In this document: piece by piece, positions 8,125 through 15,575 of the stretch
Numbering within the stretch: the stretch's first letter is position 1
How the letters are laid out: every line of letters begins with the position of its first letter
Program-made: the position numbers and the translations under genes
NCBI GenBank assembly: GCA_045546255.1
Contig: JAZQCK010000071.1
Span: forward strand, 1 to 64,000
DNA: 64,000 bases
Source of the DNA: RGIG5612 sp045546255
Lineage (GTDB): Bacteria; Bacillota; Clostridia; Lachnospirales; Lachnospiraceae
Direction: 5' to 3'
Notes under the pieces: generated by a model
What the model saw: only the letters and a program-made list of their open reading frames with translations
Database searches by the model: none
What the model was told of the DNA's origin: nothing

Positions 8125-9474
8125 TTATTCTGCAGCTTCTTCTGCCGGAGCCTCTTCAGTTTTTTCTTCTTCAGCAGGTTTTTCTACTGCAACACCGTTC
8201 TCATAAACAAAGTCTGCTGCCTTGGATACGGCAATGTCAGTTTTCATACCGTCCTTTTCTTTATCGGAAAGGAGCTCTTTTGCTTTCTCGATGTCCATGC
8301 CGTACATATCAGCCATCTTCTTAATCTCAGCTTCCACATCTTCGTCAGTTACTTCGATATTTTCTACTTTTGCGATTTCTTCAAGAACCAGTCTTTCTCT
8401 GATGGTCTGAAGTGCGTGCGGACGGATATCAGCCATGAATTTTTCCGGAGTCTGTCCTACGAGCTGCAGGTACTGATCCATGCTGATTCCCTGGCTTTCC
8501 ATTCTGTATGCAAAGTCATCTGCGCTCTGACGAGCCTGCGCATCGATCATCAGCTCTGCAACATCCATCTGTGCATTGTCTGCGATCTTTTTGATGATCT
8601 CACGCTCTGCATCTGCTTTGGCAGATTCTTTCTTTCTGTCTTCGATGCCTTTTCTGATGTCCGCCTTATACTCTTCTAAAGTTTCAAACTCGGATACTTC
8701 TGCTGCAAATTCATCATCCAGTTCCGGAAGTTCTTTTGCTTTGAGGTCATTCAGTTTGCACTTGAAGACAGCCGGTTTTCCTTTCAGTTCTTCTGCATGA
8801 TAGTCTTCCGGGAAAGTAACGTTAACATCGAATTCATCGCCGATGTTATGTCCGCAGATCTGATCTTCAAAGGTATCAATGAAGGAATGAGAACCTAAAG
8901 TGATCGTATAGCCTTCTGCTTTTCCGCCGTCAAACTGCTTGTCGTCAACATAACCGTCAAAGTCGATGTCTGCAATATCGCCCATCTGTGCCGGACGTCC
9001 TTCCACCGGAACGCGGCGGCTGTTCAGTTCTCTTGTTCTTTCGATATCCTGATCAACTTCCTCATCGGTAACTGTAAGGTCTGTTGCAGTGTACTCGATT
9101 CCTTTATACTCACCTAAGGTAACTTCCGGCTTTGTAGCAACTGTTACAACATAAGTAAAGTCTTTTCCTCTTTCGATATCGATATCATCAACAGACGGCT
9201 GAGATACGATCTCAACTTCTTTCATGGCCTCATCATAAACATCCGGATAGGTATCGGAGATCAGGAAGTTTGCAGCATCCTCATAGAATACTTCTACGCC
9301 GTATGTTTTTTCGATCATCTTCTGCGGAACTTTACCTTTTCTGAAACCAGGCATAGAAACCTGATTTTTGATCTTGTGATATGCTCTTGTGATCGCTTCT
9401 TCAACTTTATCAGCTTCCACTGTAGCAGTGATCTTAGCTAAGCTTTTTTCTAATTTTTCAACATTTACGTTCAT
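8125..9474 (-). CDS. tig: Trigger factor
   Basis: The ribosome-associated folding chaperone and peptidyl-prolyl isomerase. It has 449 residues. The N-terminal ribosome-binding domain has the signature MPGFRKGKVPQKM (GFRKGK loop that docks on L23). The FKBP-type PPIase domain is at about 150-245 (FDGYVDDKQFDGGKAEGY). A helical C-terminal arm domain ends in an acidic Glu/Ala-rich tail. AAGGAGG precedes the ATG. It has its own promoter at 9582-9610 and a strong hairpin in its leader. Confidence 0.97.
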   Translation of the reverse strand: MNVNVEKLEKSLAKITATVEADKVEEAITRAYHKIKNQVSMPGFRKGKVPQKMIEKTYGVEVFYEDAANFLISDTYPDVYDEAMKEVEIVSQPSVDDIDIERGKDFTYVVTVATKPEVTLGEYKGIEYTATDLTVTDEEVDQDIERTRELNSRRVPVEGRPAQMGDIADIDFDGYVDDKQFDGGKAEGYTITLGSHSFIDTFEDQICGHNIGDEFDVNVTFPEDYHAEELKGKPAVFKCKLNDLKAKELPELDDEFAAEVSEFETLEEYKADIRKGIEDRKKESAKADAEREIIKKIADNAQMDVAELMIDAQARQSADDFAYRMESQGISMDQYLQLVGQTPEKFMADIRPHALQTIRERLVLEEIAKVENIEVTDEDVEAEIKKMADMYGMDIEKAKELLSDKEKDGMKTDIAVSKAADFVYENGVAVEKPAEEEKTEEAPAEEAAE

Positions 9475-9502
9475 TTAAAACTGTTCCTCCTTGGGGTTCT
9501 TT

Positions 9503-9563
9503 ATGTGCTTTCGAAGCTTTTGCGGTAAGCAGTCTATGCACAGAAAAAGTTTCGAAAGCACAT
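9503..9563 (-). promoter_or_regulatory. Long perfect hairpin in the tig 5' leader
   Basis: ATGTGCTTTCGAA (9503-9515) is the perfect inverted repeat of TTCGAAAGCACAT (9551-9563): a 13-bp stem with a 35-base loop, all inside the transcribed leader. No T-run follows, so it is not an intrinsic terminator. It could stabilise the mRNA, bind a regulator or be a dyad operator. Confidence 0.55.
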
Positions 9564-9581
9564 CCACTTACGCAATTGTGT

Positions 9582-9610
9582 ATTCTAACATAGGAATGGA
9601 AATTAAGCAA
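9582..9610 (-). promoter_or_regulatory. SigA-type promoter for tig
   Basis: On the minus strand TTGCTT (9610-9605), a 17-bp spacer and TAGAAT (9587-9582). The predicted leader of about 100 bases contains the 9503-9563 hairpin. Confidence 0.65.
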
Positions 9611-9648
9611 TTTATTTAAGCAGTATTTTTTTATTCGATGACAGCCTG

Positions 9649-9716
9649 GGTGACAAGGAGACGGCAAGGTGAGCACGTCAGGGCGAGAAGGCAGCCTGGG
9701 CTGTTCTTTTGTCACC
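9649..9716. repeat. Palindromic repeat copy 3 (expanded), at the truA 3' end
   Basis: Arms GGTGACAA (9649-9656) and TTGTCACC (9709-9716) match the arms of the copy at 10521-10559. The interior starts with GGAGACGG and ends with TTCTT, like the conserved 13-base loop, but is split by about 38 extra bases. The truA TGA stop lies inside the right arm. Confidence 0.6.
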
Positions 9717-10500
9717 TTCCCGGGTAGTCAATTCTAAGCAACGTTAAACCTCTTGCCGGTGCCTTCGGTGCCGAAAGACGTCTGTCACAGCTGTCTAAAA
9801 TTTCTTTTACATGTTCCGGTGGATAGATGCCCATGCCAACCTTTTCCAGCGTCCCTGCGATGATCCGGACCATGTTGTAAAGAAAGCCATTTCCCGTGAT
9901 CGTAATATGAACAAGCTTCGGGCGGAAATCTCCGGGAGACAGGGGACGGTTCTTTGTCTCCAGATATTCATATTCCAGGTCAATCGAATGGATCGTCCGA
10001 ATCGTGCTTTTTTGCTGACCGCCGGAAGATGAAAAGGCTTTAAAGTCATGCTCGCCGATCAGATATTCAGCTGCCCTCCTCATTTTTCCCACATCCAGCT
10101 CATAATAAACATAGTCAGTATAAAGGCGATGCAGCGGCAGATTCACCCGACTGTTTAAGATATTGTATTGATAGGTCTTTGCACAGTCCGTATAGCGCGG
10201 ATGGAACTCTGCCGAAACCTCCTCGCTTTTTACGATCTTGATATCATCCGGCAAAGACTGGTTTAATGCCAACGCAATTTTTTCGGCCGGAATTCGGGTA
10301 TTCGTATCAAAGATGGCAACATTTCCCAACGCATGAACGCCGGAATCTGTCCGGCTTGCCCCTATGATCGTGATCTCTTCTTTCAGTAGTTTAGACAAGT
10401 GTTTATTGATCACTTCTTCTACCGCAAGCCCATTCTTCTGTACCTGCCAGCCGACATAATTCGTTCCATCATATGAAATTATTAATTTGATCCGTTTCAT
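9712..10500 (-). CDS. truA: tRNA pseudouridine(38-40) synthase TruA
   Basis: TruA isomerises uridines 38-40 of the tRNA anticodon arm. It has 262 residues. The catalytic aspartate is D52 in GASRTDSGVHALGN, and the C-terminal signature GNGFLYNMVRIIAGTL is intact. I chose the ATG at 10500 because MKRIKLIISYDGTNY is the family start; a longer frame to 10590 only reads back through a repeat. Residues 180-189 are encoded by a palindromic repeat inserted in frame between two beta strands. truA often follows ecfT in Firmicutes, but here it is separated from the ECF genes by about 6 kb. Confidence 0.96.
   Translation of the reverse strand: MKRIKLIISYDGTNYVGWQVQKNGLAVEEVINKHLSKLLKEEITIIGASRTDSGVHALGNVAIFDTNTRIPAEKIALALNQSLPDDIKIVKSEEVSAEFHPRYTDCAKTYQYNILNSRVNLPLHRLYTDYVYYELDVGKMRRAAEYLIGEHDFKAFSSSGGQQKSTIRTIHSIDLEYEYLETKNRPLSPGDFRPKLVHITITGNGFLYNMVRIIAGTLEKVGMGIYPPEHVKEILDSCDRRLSAPKAPARGLTLLRIDYPGR
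9935..9961. repeat. Palindromic repeat copy 2, inside truA
   Basis: GGAGACA (9935-9941), loop GGGGACGGTTCTT (9942-9954), TGTCTCC (9955-9961). The 13-base loop is the exact reverse complement of the loop of the copy at 10521-10559. It is inside the truA coding region and adds codons 180-189 without breaking the frame. Confidence 0.75.
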
Positions 10501-10520
10501 AGCCCATTCATCATACCATA

Positions 10521-10559
10521 AAAAAGGTGACAAAAGAACCGTCCCCTTGTCACCTTTTA
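10521..10559. repeat. Palindromic repeat copy 1, upstream of truA
   Basis: AAAAGGTGACAA (10522-10533), loop AAGAACCGTCCCC (10534-10546), TTGTCACCTTTT (10547-10558). A perfect 12-bp stem in the space between the divergent truA and the polymerase cassette. Its right arm also contains the TTGTCA that fits as a -35 box for the cassette promoter. Confidence 0.75.
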
Positions 10560-10575
10560 AAGAATGTGCTATACT
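10547..10575 (+). promoter_or_regulatory. Promoter of the translesion polymerase cassette
   Basis: TTGTCA (10547-10552), a 17-bp spacer, then TATACT (10570-10575) with an extended -10 TG at 10567-10568. The predicted start site lies just before or within the LexA box at 10584-10597. The -35 is donated by the palindromic repeat. Confidence 0.6.
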
Positions 10576-10583
10576 CCAGAAAA

Positions 10584-10597
10584 CGAACACTTGTTCG
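10584..10597 (+). promoter_or_regulatory. LexA/DinR (SOS) box
   Basis: CGAACACTTGTTCG is a perfect palindrome matching the Gram-positive LexA (DinR) consensus CGAACRNRYGTTYG. It lies 9 bases after the -10 box and 28 bases before the first gene of the cassette. Repression until DNA damage is therefore expected. Confidence 0.85.
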
Positions 10598-10624
10598 CTT
10601 TTCGTAAAAGGAGGCAGACTTAAA

Positions 10625-10903
10625 ATGGATGCGAGGAGAAGACGGACCTATGTCAAAGTCCTTTCCGTTTTCGATAATACCGGCTTTATGCAGCCGAAAA
10701 AAATAATATGGGATAACGGCAGAGTTTCAGAGATCGAAAAGGTGCAGGATTTCCGTCCTTCCACCTGTATCGAACGAGGCCTTCCGGGAGACTGCTATAC
10801 AATTGTGATCGGAGGCGAAAAACGGCTTTTGTTTTTCGAACGCTCAGACAAACGTTTTGCAAGCACCTTCGGACGATGGTTTTTCGAGGAGTATGAGGTA
10901 TAA
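10625..10903 (+). CDS. Small protein of unknown function in the SOS polymerase cassette
   Basis: A 92-residue protein with no recognised family. It begins with a basic stretch (MDARRRRTYVKV) and contains a beta-rich middle with DNTGFMQPKKIIWDNG and a C-terminal aromatic segment (FGRWFFEEYEV). The ATG at 10625 follows AAAGGAGGC at good spacing. It is the first gene after the LexA box and ends 8 bases before the polymerase, so it is probably an accessory factor or regulator of that polymerase. Its reading frame stays open upstream through the repeat, but only the part from 10625 looks coding. Confidence 0.75.
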   Translation: MDARRRRTYVKVLSVFDNTGFMQPKKIIWDNGRVSEIEKVQDFRPSTCIERGLPGDCYTIVIGGEKRLLFFERSDKRFASTFGRWFFEEYEV

Positions 10904-10911
10904 TAAAAACC

Positions 10912-12549
10912 GTGGAACGAACAATCATCGCGATTGATCTAAAATCTTATTATGCGTCTGTCGAAGCCAGTGACAGAAAATATGATCCGCTGACAACCAA
11001 TCTTGTTGTTGCGGATGATTCTCGTACAGAAAAAACAATCTGTCTTGCGGTCTCTCCTTCATTGAAAGCCTATGGCATTTCCGGAAGAGCCCGCCTTTTT
11101 GAAGTCATACAGAAAGTAAAAGAGATCAACCATGAACGCTTTCAAAAGGCGAAAGCGCTTGGCCTCTTGCCGCGCGATGAAAAAGGGCGCTATCACTTTG
11201 TCTCTTCTTCGTTTGATGCAGAGGCTCTGGCTGCTGATCCATCCTTAGAACTTTCCTATATCGTTGCCCCGCCCCGCATGCGGCTCTATGAAGAAATCAG
11301 TACCAAAATCTTTTCCATTTATCTGAAATTTGTCTCTGCAGAAGATATCCACGTCTATTCCATTGATGAGTGTTTTATTGATGTGACAACTTATCTGAAT
11401 ACATACCGGATGAGTGCACATGAACTGGCAATTACAATGATCCGGGAGGTCTTATATACGACCGGGATCACGGCTACTGCCGGAATCGGTTCCAATCTCT
11501 ACCTTGCAAAGATCGCAATGGATATCGTTGCAAAGCATGTGCCGGCAGATAAAGACGGCGTCCGGATCGCGGAACTTTCGGAACAAAGCTACAGGGAAAA
11601 GCTTTGGTGTCACACCCCGCTGACGGATTTTTGGCGGGTAGGGCCCGGGATTGCGAGACGAATGGCGGCTCTTGGCTGCTACACGATGGGTGACATTGCC
11701 CGCTTAAGCATAAAAAATGAAGATGCTCTCTATAATGCGCTTGGCATCAACGCAGAGCTTTTGATCGACCATGCCTGGGGCTGGGAGCCGACAGAAATAA
11801 AAACAATCAAATCCTACCGCCCGCAAACAAATTCGCTTTCTTCCGGGCAGGTTCTGATGGAGCCCTACCCCTTTGAAAAAGCCCGTCTGATCGTGAAAGA
11901 GATGACCGAACTTCTCGTTCTGGATCTGGTAAGGAAGGGCCTGGTCACAAAAAAGATGGTGCTCACGATCAACTACGACCGAACCTCCATTCAATACGAG
12001 CATCAGGGAAGAACTGCGAAGGACTCCACCTTTCGTGTGACGACAACAGGAAAAAGATATAAAGGTCCCGTGTCCGTTGACTACTACGGACGCCCGGCGC
12101 CAAAGTATGCCCACGGAACCGGAAACTTAGACCGCTGGACCAGCTCTACCAAACGGATCCGCGAGCTAATGACAGAACTTTATGACAACATTGTCGACCC
12201 GGATCTCTTGGTAAGGAGAGTTACGATTGCTGCTGTAAACCTCATTCCGGAAAACAGCATCCCACCGGAAGAGCCTGAGCAGCTTAGCTTTTTCGAAGAT
12301 TTTGCCGTCAAAGAAAAAAGACGTGCCGAAGAGGACGCTGCTGATGAAAGAGAAAAAAGACTTCAGAAAGCCACGCTTGCGCTTCAGCAGAAATTCGGAA
12401 AAAATGCTGTGCTAAAAGGTATGAACCTAACGGAAGGCGCAACGACCAAACTGAGAAACAACCAAATTGGAGGCCACAGGGCCGGAAGCGAAGATGAAAT
12501 GAAACCAAAACATACGGCCAACGAAAATGATCAGGAGGAAACGCAGTGA
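10912..12549 (+). CDS. Y-family DNA polymerase (UvrX/ImpB-MucB-SamB type)
   Basis: A translesion DNA polymerase that copies damaged template with low fidelity. It has 545 residues, longer than DinB because of insertions and a charged C-terminal tail (about 470-545). The catalytic carboxylates are visible: D9 in AIDLKSYYASVE (E18 follows) and D152/E153 in YSIDECFID. Helix-hairpin-helix and little-finger regions follow. The start is a GTG at 10912; a GAGG lies about 12 bases upstream. It overlaps the YolD-like gene by 4 bases (GTGA), which implies coupled translation. The upstream LexA box indicates SOS induction. Confidence 0.93.
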   Translation: MERTIIAIDLKSYYASVEASDRKYDPLTTNLVVADDSRTEKTICLAVSPSLKAYGISGRARLFEVIQKVKEINHERFQKAKALGLLPRDEKGRYHFVSSSFDAEALAADPSLELSYIVAPPRMRLYEEISTKIFSIYLKFVSAEDIHVYSIDECFIDVTTYLNTYRMSAHELAITMIREVLYTTGITATAGIGSNLYLAKIAMDIVAKHVPADKDGVRIAELSEQSYREKLWCHTPLTDFWRVGPGIARRMAALGCYTMGDIARLSIKNEDALYNALGINAELLIDHAWGWEPTEIKTIKSYRPQTNSLSSGQVLMEPYPFEKARLIVKEMTELLVLDLVRKGLVTKKMVLTINYDRTSIQYEHQGRTAKDSTFRVTTTGKRYKGPVSVDYYGRPAPKYAHGTGNLDRWTSSTKRIRELMTELYDNIVDPDLLVRRVTIAAVNLIPENSIPPEEPEQLSFFEDFAVKEKRRAEEDAADEREKRLQKATLALQQKFGKNAVLKGMNLTEGATTKLRNNQIGGHRAGSEDEMKPKHTANENDQEETQ

Positions 12550-13004
12550 ACGATGCACGTATCTTATATGGCGATATCATAGATCTGCCCCACCATCAGT
12601 CTTCTGTGCATCCGCACATGAGTCTTTATGACCGCGCCGCACAGTTTGCTCCTTTCGCTGCACTCACAGGCTATGATGATATGATCACAGAAGAAGCCAG
12701 GGAAACGGGCCTTAAAATGGCACAGAATCTAAAACGTCTGAATGCAAAAATTAAAGTAATCTCTGATATGCTGGAATCCGGGAATCACCCTACACTTTCC
12801 TTTACTATCTTTGTGCCGGATGAGAAAAAATCCGGCGGCTCTTATGAGGAAGTAAAAGGAATCGTAAAGCGAATCGACCCGCTTACAGATACCCTTGTTC
12901 TCTTTTCCGAAAATGAAAAATCTAATGGATTAAAACTGAAACTGGATGATATCCATGATATTTATGGGGAAGCGGTTGATTACTTAGATGACGAGATCCT
13001 ATAA
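12546..13004 (+). CDS. YolD-like family protein
   Basis: A 152-residue protein with the YolD-like signature DRAAQFAPFAALTGYDDMI near residues 29-47. YolD-like proteins are commonly encoded beside Y-family polymerases of the UvrX type in Firmicutes and are thought to be a functional analogue of UmuD or a polymerase regulator. The GTG start at 12546 follows CAGGAGGAAA and overlaps the polymerase stop. The C-terminal half has two beta-rich segments (GIVKRIDPLTDTLVLFSE). Confidence 0.88.
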   Translation: MNDARILYGDIIDLPHHQSSVHPHMSLYDRAAQFAPFAALTGYDDMITEEARETGLKMAQNLKRLNAKIKVISDMLESGNHPTLSFTIFVPDEKKSGGSYEEVKGIVKRIDPLTDTLVLFSENEKSNGLKLKLDDIHDIYGEAVDYLDDEIL

Positions 13005-13006
13005 AC

Positions 13007-13040
13007 AAAACGATACCCCGGATAAGCTTCCAGGGTATCG
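13007..13040 (-). terminator. Intrinsic terminator for the MFS-FMN reductase unit
   Basis: CGATACCC (13011-13018) pairs with GGGTATCG (13033-13040). On the minus strand the stem is followed by TTTTGTTT. It lies between the convergent YolD-like and FMN reductase genes. Confidence 0.6.
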
Positions 13041-13070
13041 CTGTTCGAGGTTTATTATGCAAACGAAAGT

Positions 13071-14015
13071 TTATTTCAATTCCGGAAAGCTAAGTCTGCT
13101 CTCCGCGATTTTATCTTTATAGCTTTCGTTATACATCTGTTTGATTTTTTCAGCACCTTCTGCTGCCTTCTTGTGGCCGATGCCGATATTTCTCATATGC
13201 AGATCCTGCCCATATGGGGCCCAGCGGCTCTTTTCAAGCGCTTCTTCGGTGAAGGAGACCTTCACTTTGCCATCTTCGACAGTTACAGTTGCCTGCACGT
13301 TACACTGCGGGCAATAAGCTGTTCCATCCGGATTGATACGAAGCAGATTGCTGTGGCAGTATGCACAGATACCTTCTGTTCCTTCATAAGGAGCATTCTT
13401 ACCGGTCTCCTGTTTATACTGTACTGCCTTCGCTACGTTCTCACCCATCTTGCGCATTCTGGCAAGAACATCTTCATCCAAAAGGACTGCCTGTTTTGCA
13501 GTTTGGAAGTCAAAGTGAACTGCATCCACAACACCGTCATAGACTCCGACAAGTTCCATCGTAATCATACGCATTAGATTCGGAATGTAATCAGTCCAGT
13601 CAGTTCCTCCAATAGAGAAACATGCGCCGACTTTACAGATATCTACGCCCTGTGTCACATGACGGTAGTCACCAGAAGCATGCATCTTGTTTAAGAACTT
13701 GATCATGATTCCAGGCGGAATCAGGTTATAAGCTGGAGCAGAAACTATGATGGCATCTGCCTCTCTCATCTGCATTTCGATGAAATGGAAATGGTCTTTA
13801 TCAACGCCATGTACGCAGCGGAATTCAAAGTCTCCCTGCAATTTTTTTGCCATACAAGTCTCGCAGCCAATGCAGGCTTTGATTTCAGCATCCTGAAGAT
13901 TTACGAAGCTGCAGTTCGCATCAGGACAAACGGATTTTACGCCTGCAAAGACATCCTGCATCATGATTTCAGTGTTACCACCTTTACGGCCACAGCAAAT
14001 ACCAAATACTTTCAT
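13071..14015 (-). CDS. Flavodoxin/NADPH-dependent FMN reductase family protein with zinc-ribbon tail
   Basis: A 314-residue protein of the flavodoxin-like NAD(P)H-dependent oxidoreductase family. The FMN-phosphate loop is GRKGGNTE (9-16). Residues 48-54 carry CIGCETC, a cysteine cluster typical of iron-sulfur flavoproteins. After the flavodoxin domain (about 1-200) there is a zinc-ribbon-like tail with C217, C220, C235 and C238. It starts one base after the stop of an OFA-type MFS transporter and shares its transcript. The partner suggests reduction of an imported organic acid or aromatic substrate, but the substrate is unknown. Confidence 0.85.
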   Translation of the reverse strand: MKVFGICCGRKGGNTEIMMQDVFAGVKSVCPDANCSFVNLQDAEIKACIGCETCMAKKLQGDFEFRCVHGVDKDHFHFIEMQMREADAIIVSAPAYNLIPPGIMIKFLNKMHASGDYRHVTQGVDICKVGACFSIGGTDWTDYIPNLMRMITMELVGVYDGVVDAVHFDFQTAKQAVLLDEDVLARMRKMGENVAKAVQYKQETGKNAPYEGTEGICAYCHSNLLRINPDGTAYCPQCNVQATVTVEDGKVKVSFTEEALEKSRWAPYGQDLHMRNIGIGHKKAAEGAEKIKQMYNESYKDKIAESRLSFPELK

Positions 14016-14016
14016 A

Positions 14017-15387
14017 TTATTTCTCTCCCATCATTTCAGCTGCAGATTTGGTAAGACCTTCTTCCGGAAGTCCGGCTTCTTTACGATATTGCTTATCTTT
14101 ATTGAGGATCATCTGCGGATGGAAGATAAGCATAAGGATTGTACCGATAAGACCCAGTGCAGAAAGAACAATCCAAACAACGGTAAATCCACCTGTTGCC
14201 GCACTTAAACCTGCAACGATCAACGGACCAAATGCGCAGATGAGGTTTGCAACTGCATTGATCATAGTGAACGCAGACGGAAAGTCCTCTCTTCTCCAAT
14301 ACTGCGCTGCTGCCGAAACGGTAAAGTTGGAAGATGCACCCAGGAAAATCTGAAGGAATGCAAAACCAACATAGAACAGCGGAAGAATGTGGAATACGCA
14401 AAGGATACCGCTGAGAAGCATCAGGATGCAGGAAATGATCAGTGCAACTCTTGTACCGAATTTGGTATCAATAAGACCCATAACCCAGCTTCCGACACAG
14501 CCCACTGCAGCAAAGATCAGCAGCGTGATCGTTCCTAATGAAGTCGGCGCAACGCCGCCAATGACAAACTGCTCGCCATAGGAACCGAGGATCGGAATGA
14601 CCTGTGTCATAACACCGACAGAACCAATCAGAAGGATACCCTGCGGAATAACAATGATCCAAAAACCAGGTGTGCGTAGAATATTCTTTACTGTCCATAC
14701 GGAGTTTTTCTTTGCTTCCTGCTGTGCAGCAAGCATCTGATGTGCCATCTCCGGAGTCATGCTCTTGTCATTGTCCGGATATGCACCACACTGCTCCGGA
14801 TACTCTTTAATAAAGATTACACAGATCAGGATTCCGACGACATCCATGATGAGCCATGGAAGCCAGCAAAGGAGCTGATTGCCACCGGTAGATCCGAGCA
14901 TGTTACCAAAGATTGTAAGTGCAATACCGTTAATGATCGGGAATGCAAGGGTTGCAACACCCATAACGGTTCCTTTTCTTCTCGGGAACCACTGTCCAAC
15001 GATTGTTGATACAACGAAGGTAGCGCCAACAACGCTGCAGAATACAGCAAGACCCCAAACGATCAGCCATACAGCCTCACTAAAATGAAGTGTTGCCATA
15101 CCGATTGCAAATACGCCTGCTAAGGACAGCAGTACAATAGATGTGCCTTTCAAATGACCAGAATTTGCAATCTTCTGGCCAACGATCAGCTGCAGTACGA
15201 TAGCAGCCAAACTTGCAACCAGATAAATGGTGGAAACCAGAGTTCCGTTCCAGGCACTGCCGTTCAGTGTCGGGTACAGATTCTGTCCAATATTGTTGAT
15301 AACACAGTACATTGCAAACGCAAGGAACTGATAGATCATCAACATTGTTCCTCTGAAGCCAAAGCCTCTAACTTTTGGTTGTTCCAT
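14017..15387 (-). CDS. MFS transporter, OFA (oxalate/formate antiporter-like) family
   Basis: A 456-residue protein with about 12 membrane segments. The cytoplasmic loop motif FPRRKGTVMGVATLAFPI (after TM4) and the C-terminal SSNFTVSAAAQYWRREDFPSAFTMI region match OFA-type organic-anion transporters. It resembles the second transporter at 19751-21100 along its full length, so the two are paralogues. Their ribosome binding sites and leaders are nearly identical (AAAAGGAGAGGTTTAAT here). The FMN reductase follows immediately and a LysR gene precedes it on the same strand. The transported anion cannot be predicted. Confidence 0.88.
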   Translation of the reverse strand: MEQPKVRGFGFRGTMLMIYQFLAFAMYCVINNIGQNLYPTLNGSAWNGTLVSTIYLVASLAAIVLQLIVGQKIANSGHLKGTSIVLLSLAGVFAIGMATLHFSEAVWLIVWGLAVFCSVVGATFVVSTIVGQWFPRRKGTVMGVATLAFPIINGIALTIFGNMLGSTGGNQLLCWLPWLIMDVVGILICVIFIKEYPEQCGAYPDNDKSMTPEMAHQMLAAQQEAKKNSVWTVKNILRTPGFWIIVIPQGILLIGSVGVMTQVIPILGSYGEQFVIGGVAPTSLGTITLLIFAAVGCVGSWVMGLIDTKFGTRVALIISCILMLLSGILCVFHILPLFYVGFAFLQIFLGASSNFTVSAAAQYWRREDFPSAFTMINAVANLICAFGPLIVAGLSAATGGFTVVWIVLSALGLIGTILMLIFHPQMILNKDKQYRKEAGLPEEGLTKSAAEMMGEK

Positions 15388-15437
15388 ATTAAACCTCTCC
15401 TTTTCTTATTTGTTAAACCTCAAACGTTTACAGATGT

Positions 15438-15466
15438 ATTTTACTAAATGTACATATTAGGAACAA
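15438..15466 (-). promoter_or_regulatory. SigA-type promoter for the first OFA transporter
   Basis: On the minus strand TTGTTC (15466-15461), a 17-bp spacer and TAAAAT (15443-15438), about 50 bases before the ATG. It starts immediately after the LysR terminator, so the two genes are separate units. Confidence 0.55.
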
Positions 15467-15471
15467 TCAAC

Positions 15472-15511
15472 TAAAAAAAGAGCATTTGCAATGTTTTTAT
15501 TGCAAATGCTC
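15472..15511 (-). terminator. Strong intrinsic terminator after the LysR gene
   Basis: GAGCATTTGCAAT (15480-15492) pairs perfectly with ATTGCAAATGCTC (15499-15511): 13 bp with a 6-base loop, followed on the minus strand by seven T. Confidence 0.9.
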
Positions 15512-15575
15512 AATAATCTTTCTATTTGTATATTCATTCAGAAAGTATCAGCACAGATTGGCTTATCCAAATAAC

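Noticed and set aside
8092..8679. 195-residue plus-strand open frame opposite tig.
   Set aside because: Cys/Phe/Leu-rich antisense shadow of the acidic tig C-terminus, no ribosome site.
9458..9715. Minus-strand open frame between tig and truA.
   Set aside because: It covers the repeat, the tig promoter and leader hairpin; composition is not protein-like.
10487..10624. N-terminal extension of the 92-residue SOS protein.
   Set aside because: It runs through the repeat, the promoter and the LexA box; the ATG at 10625 has the proper ribosome site.
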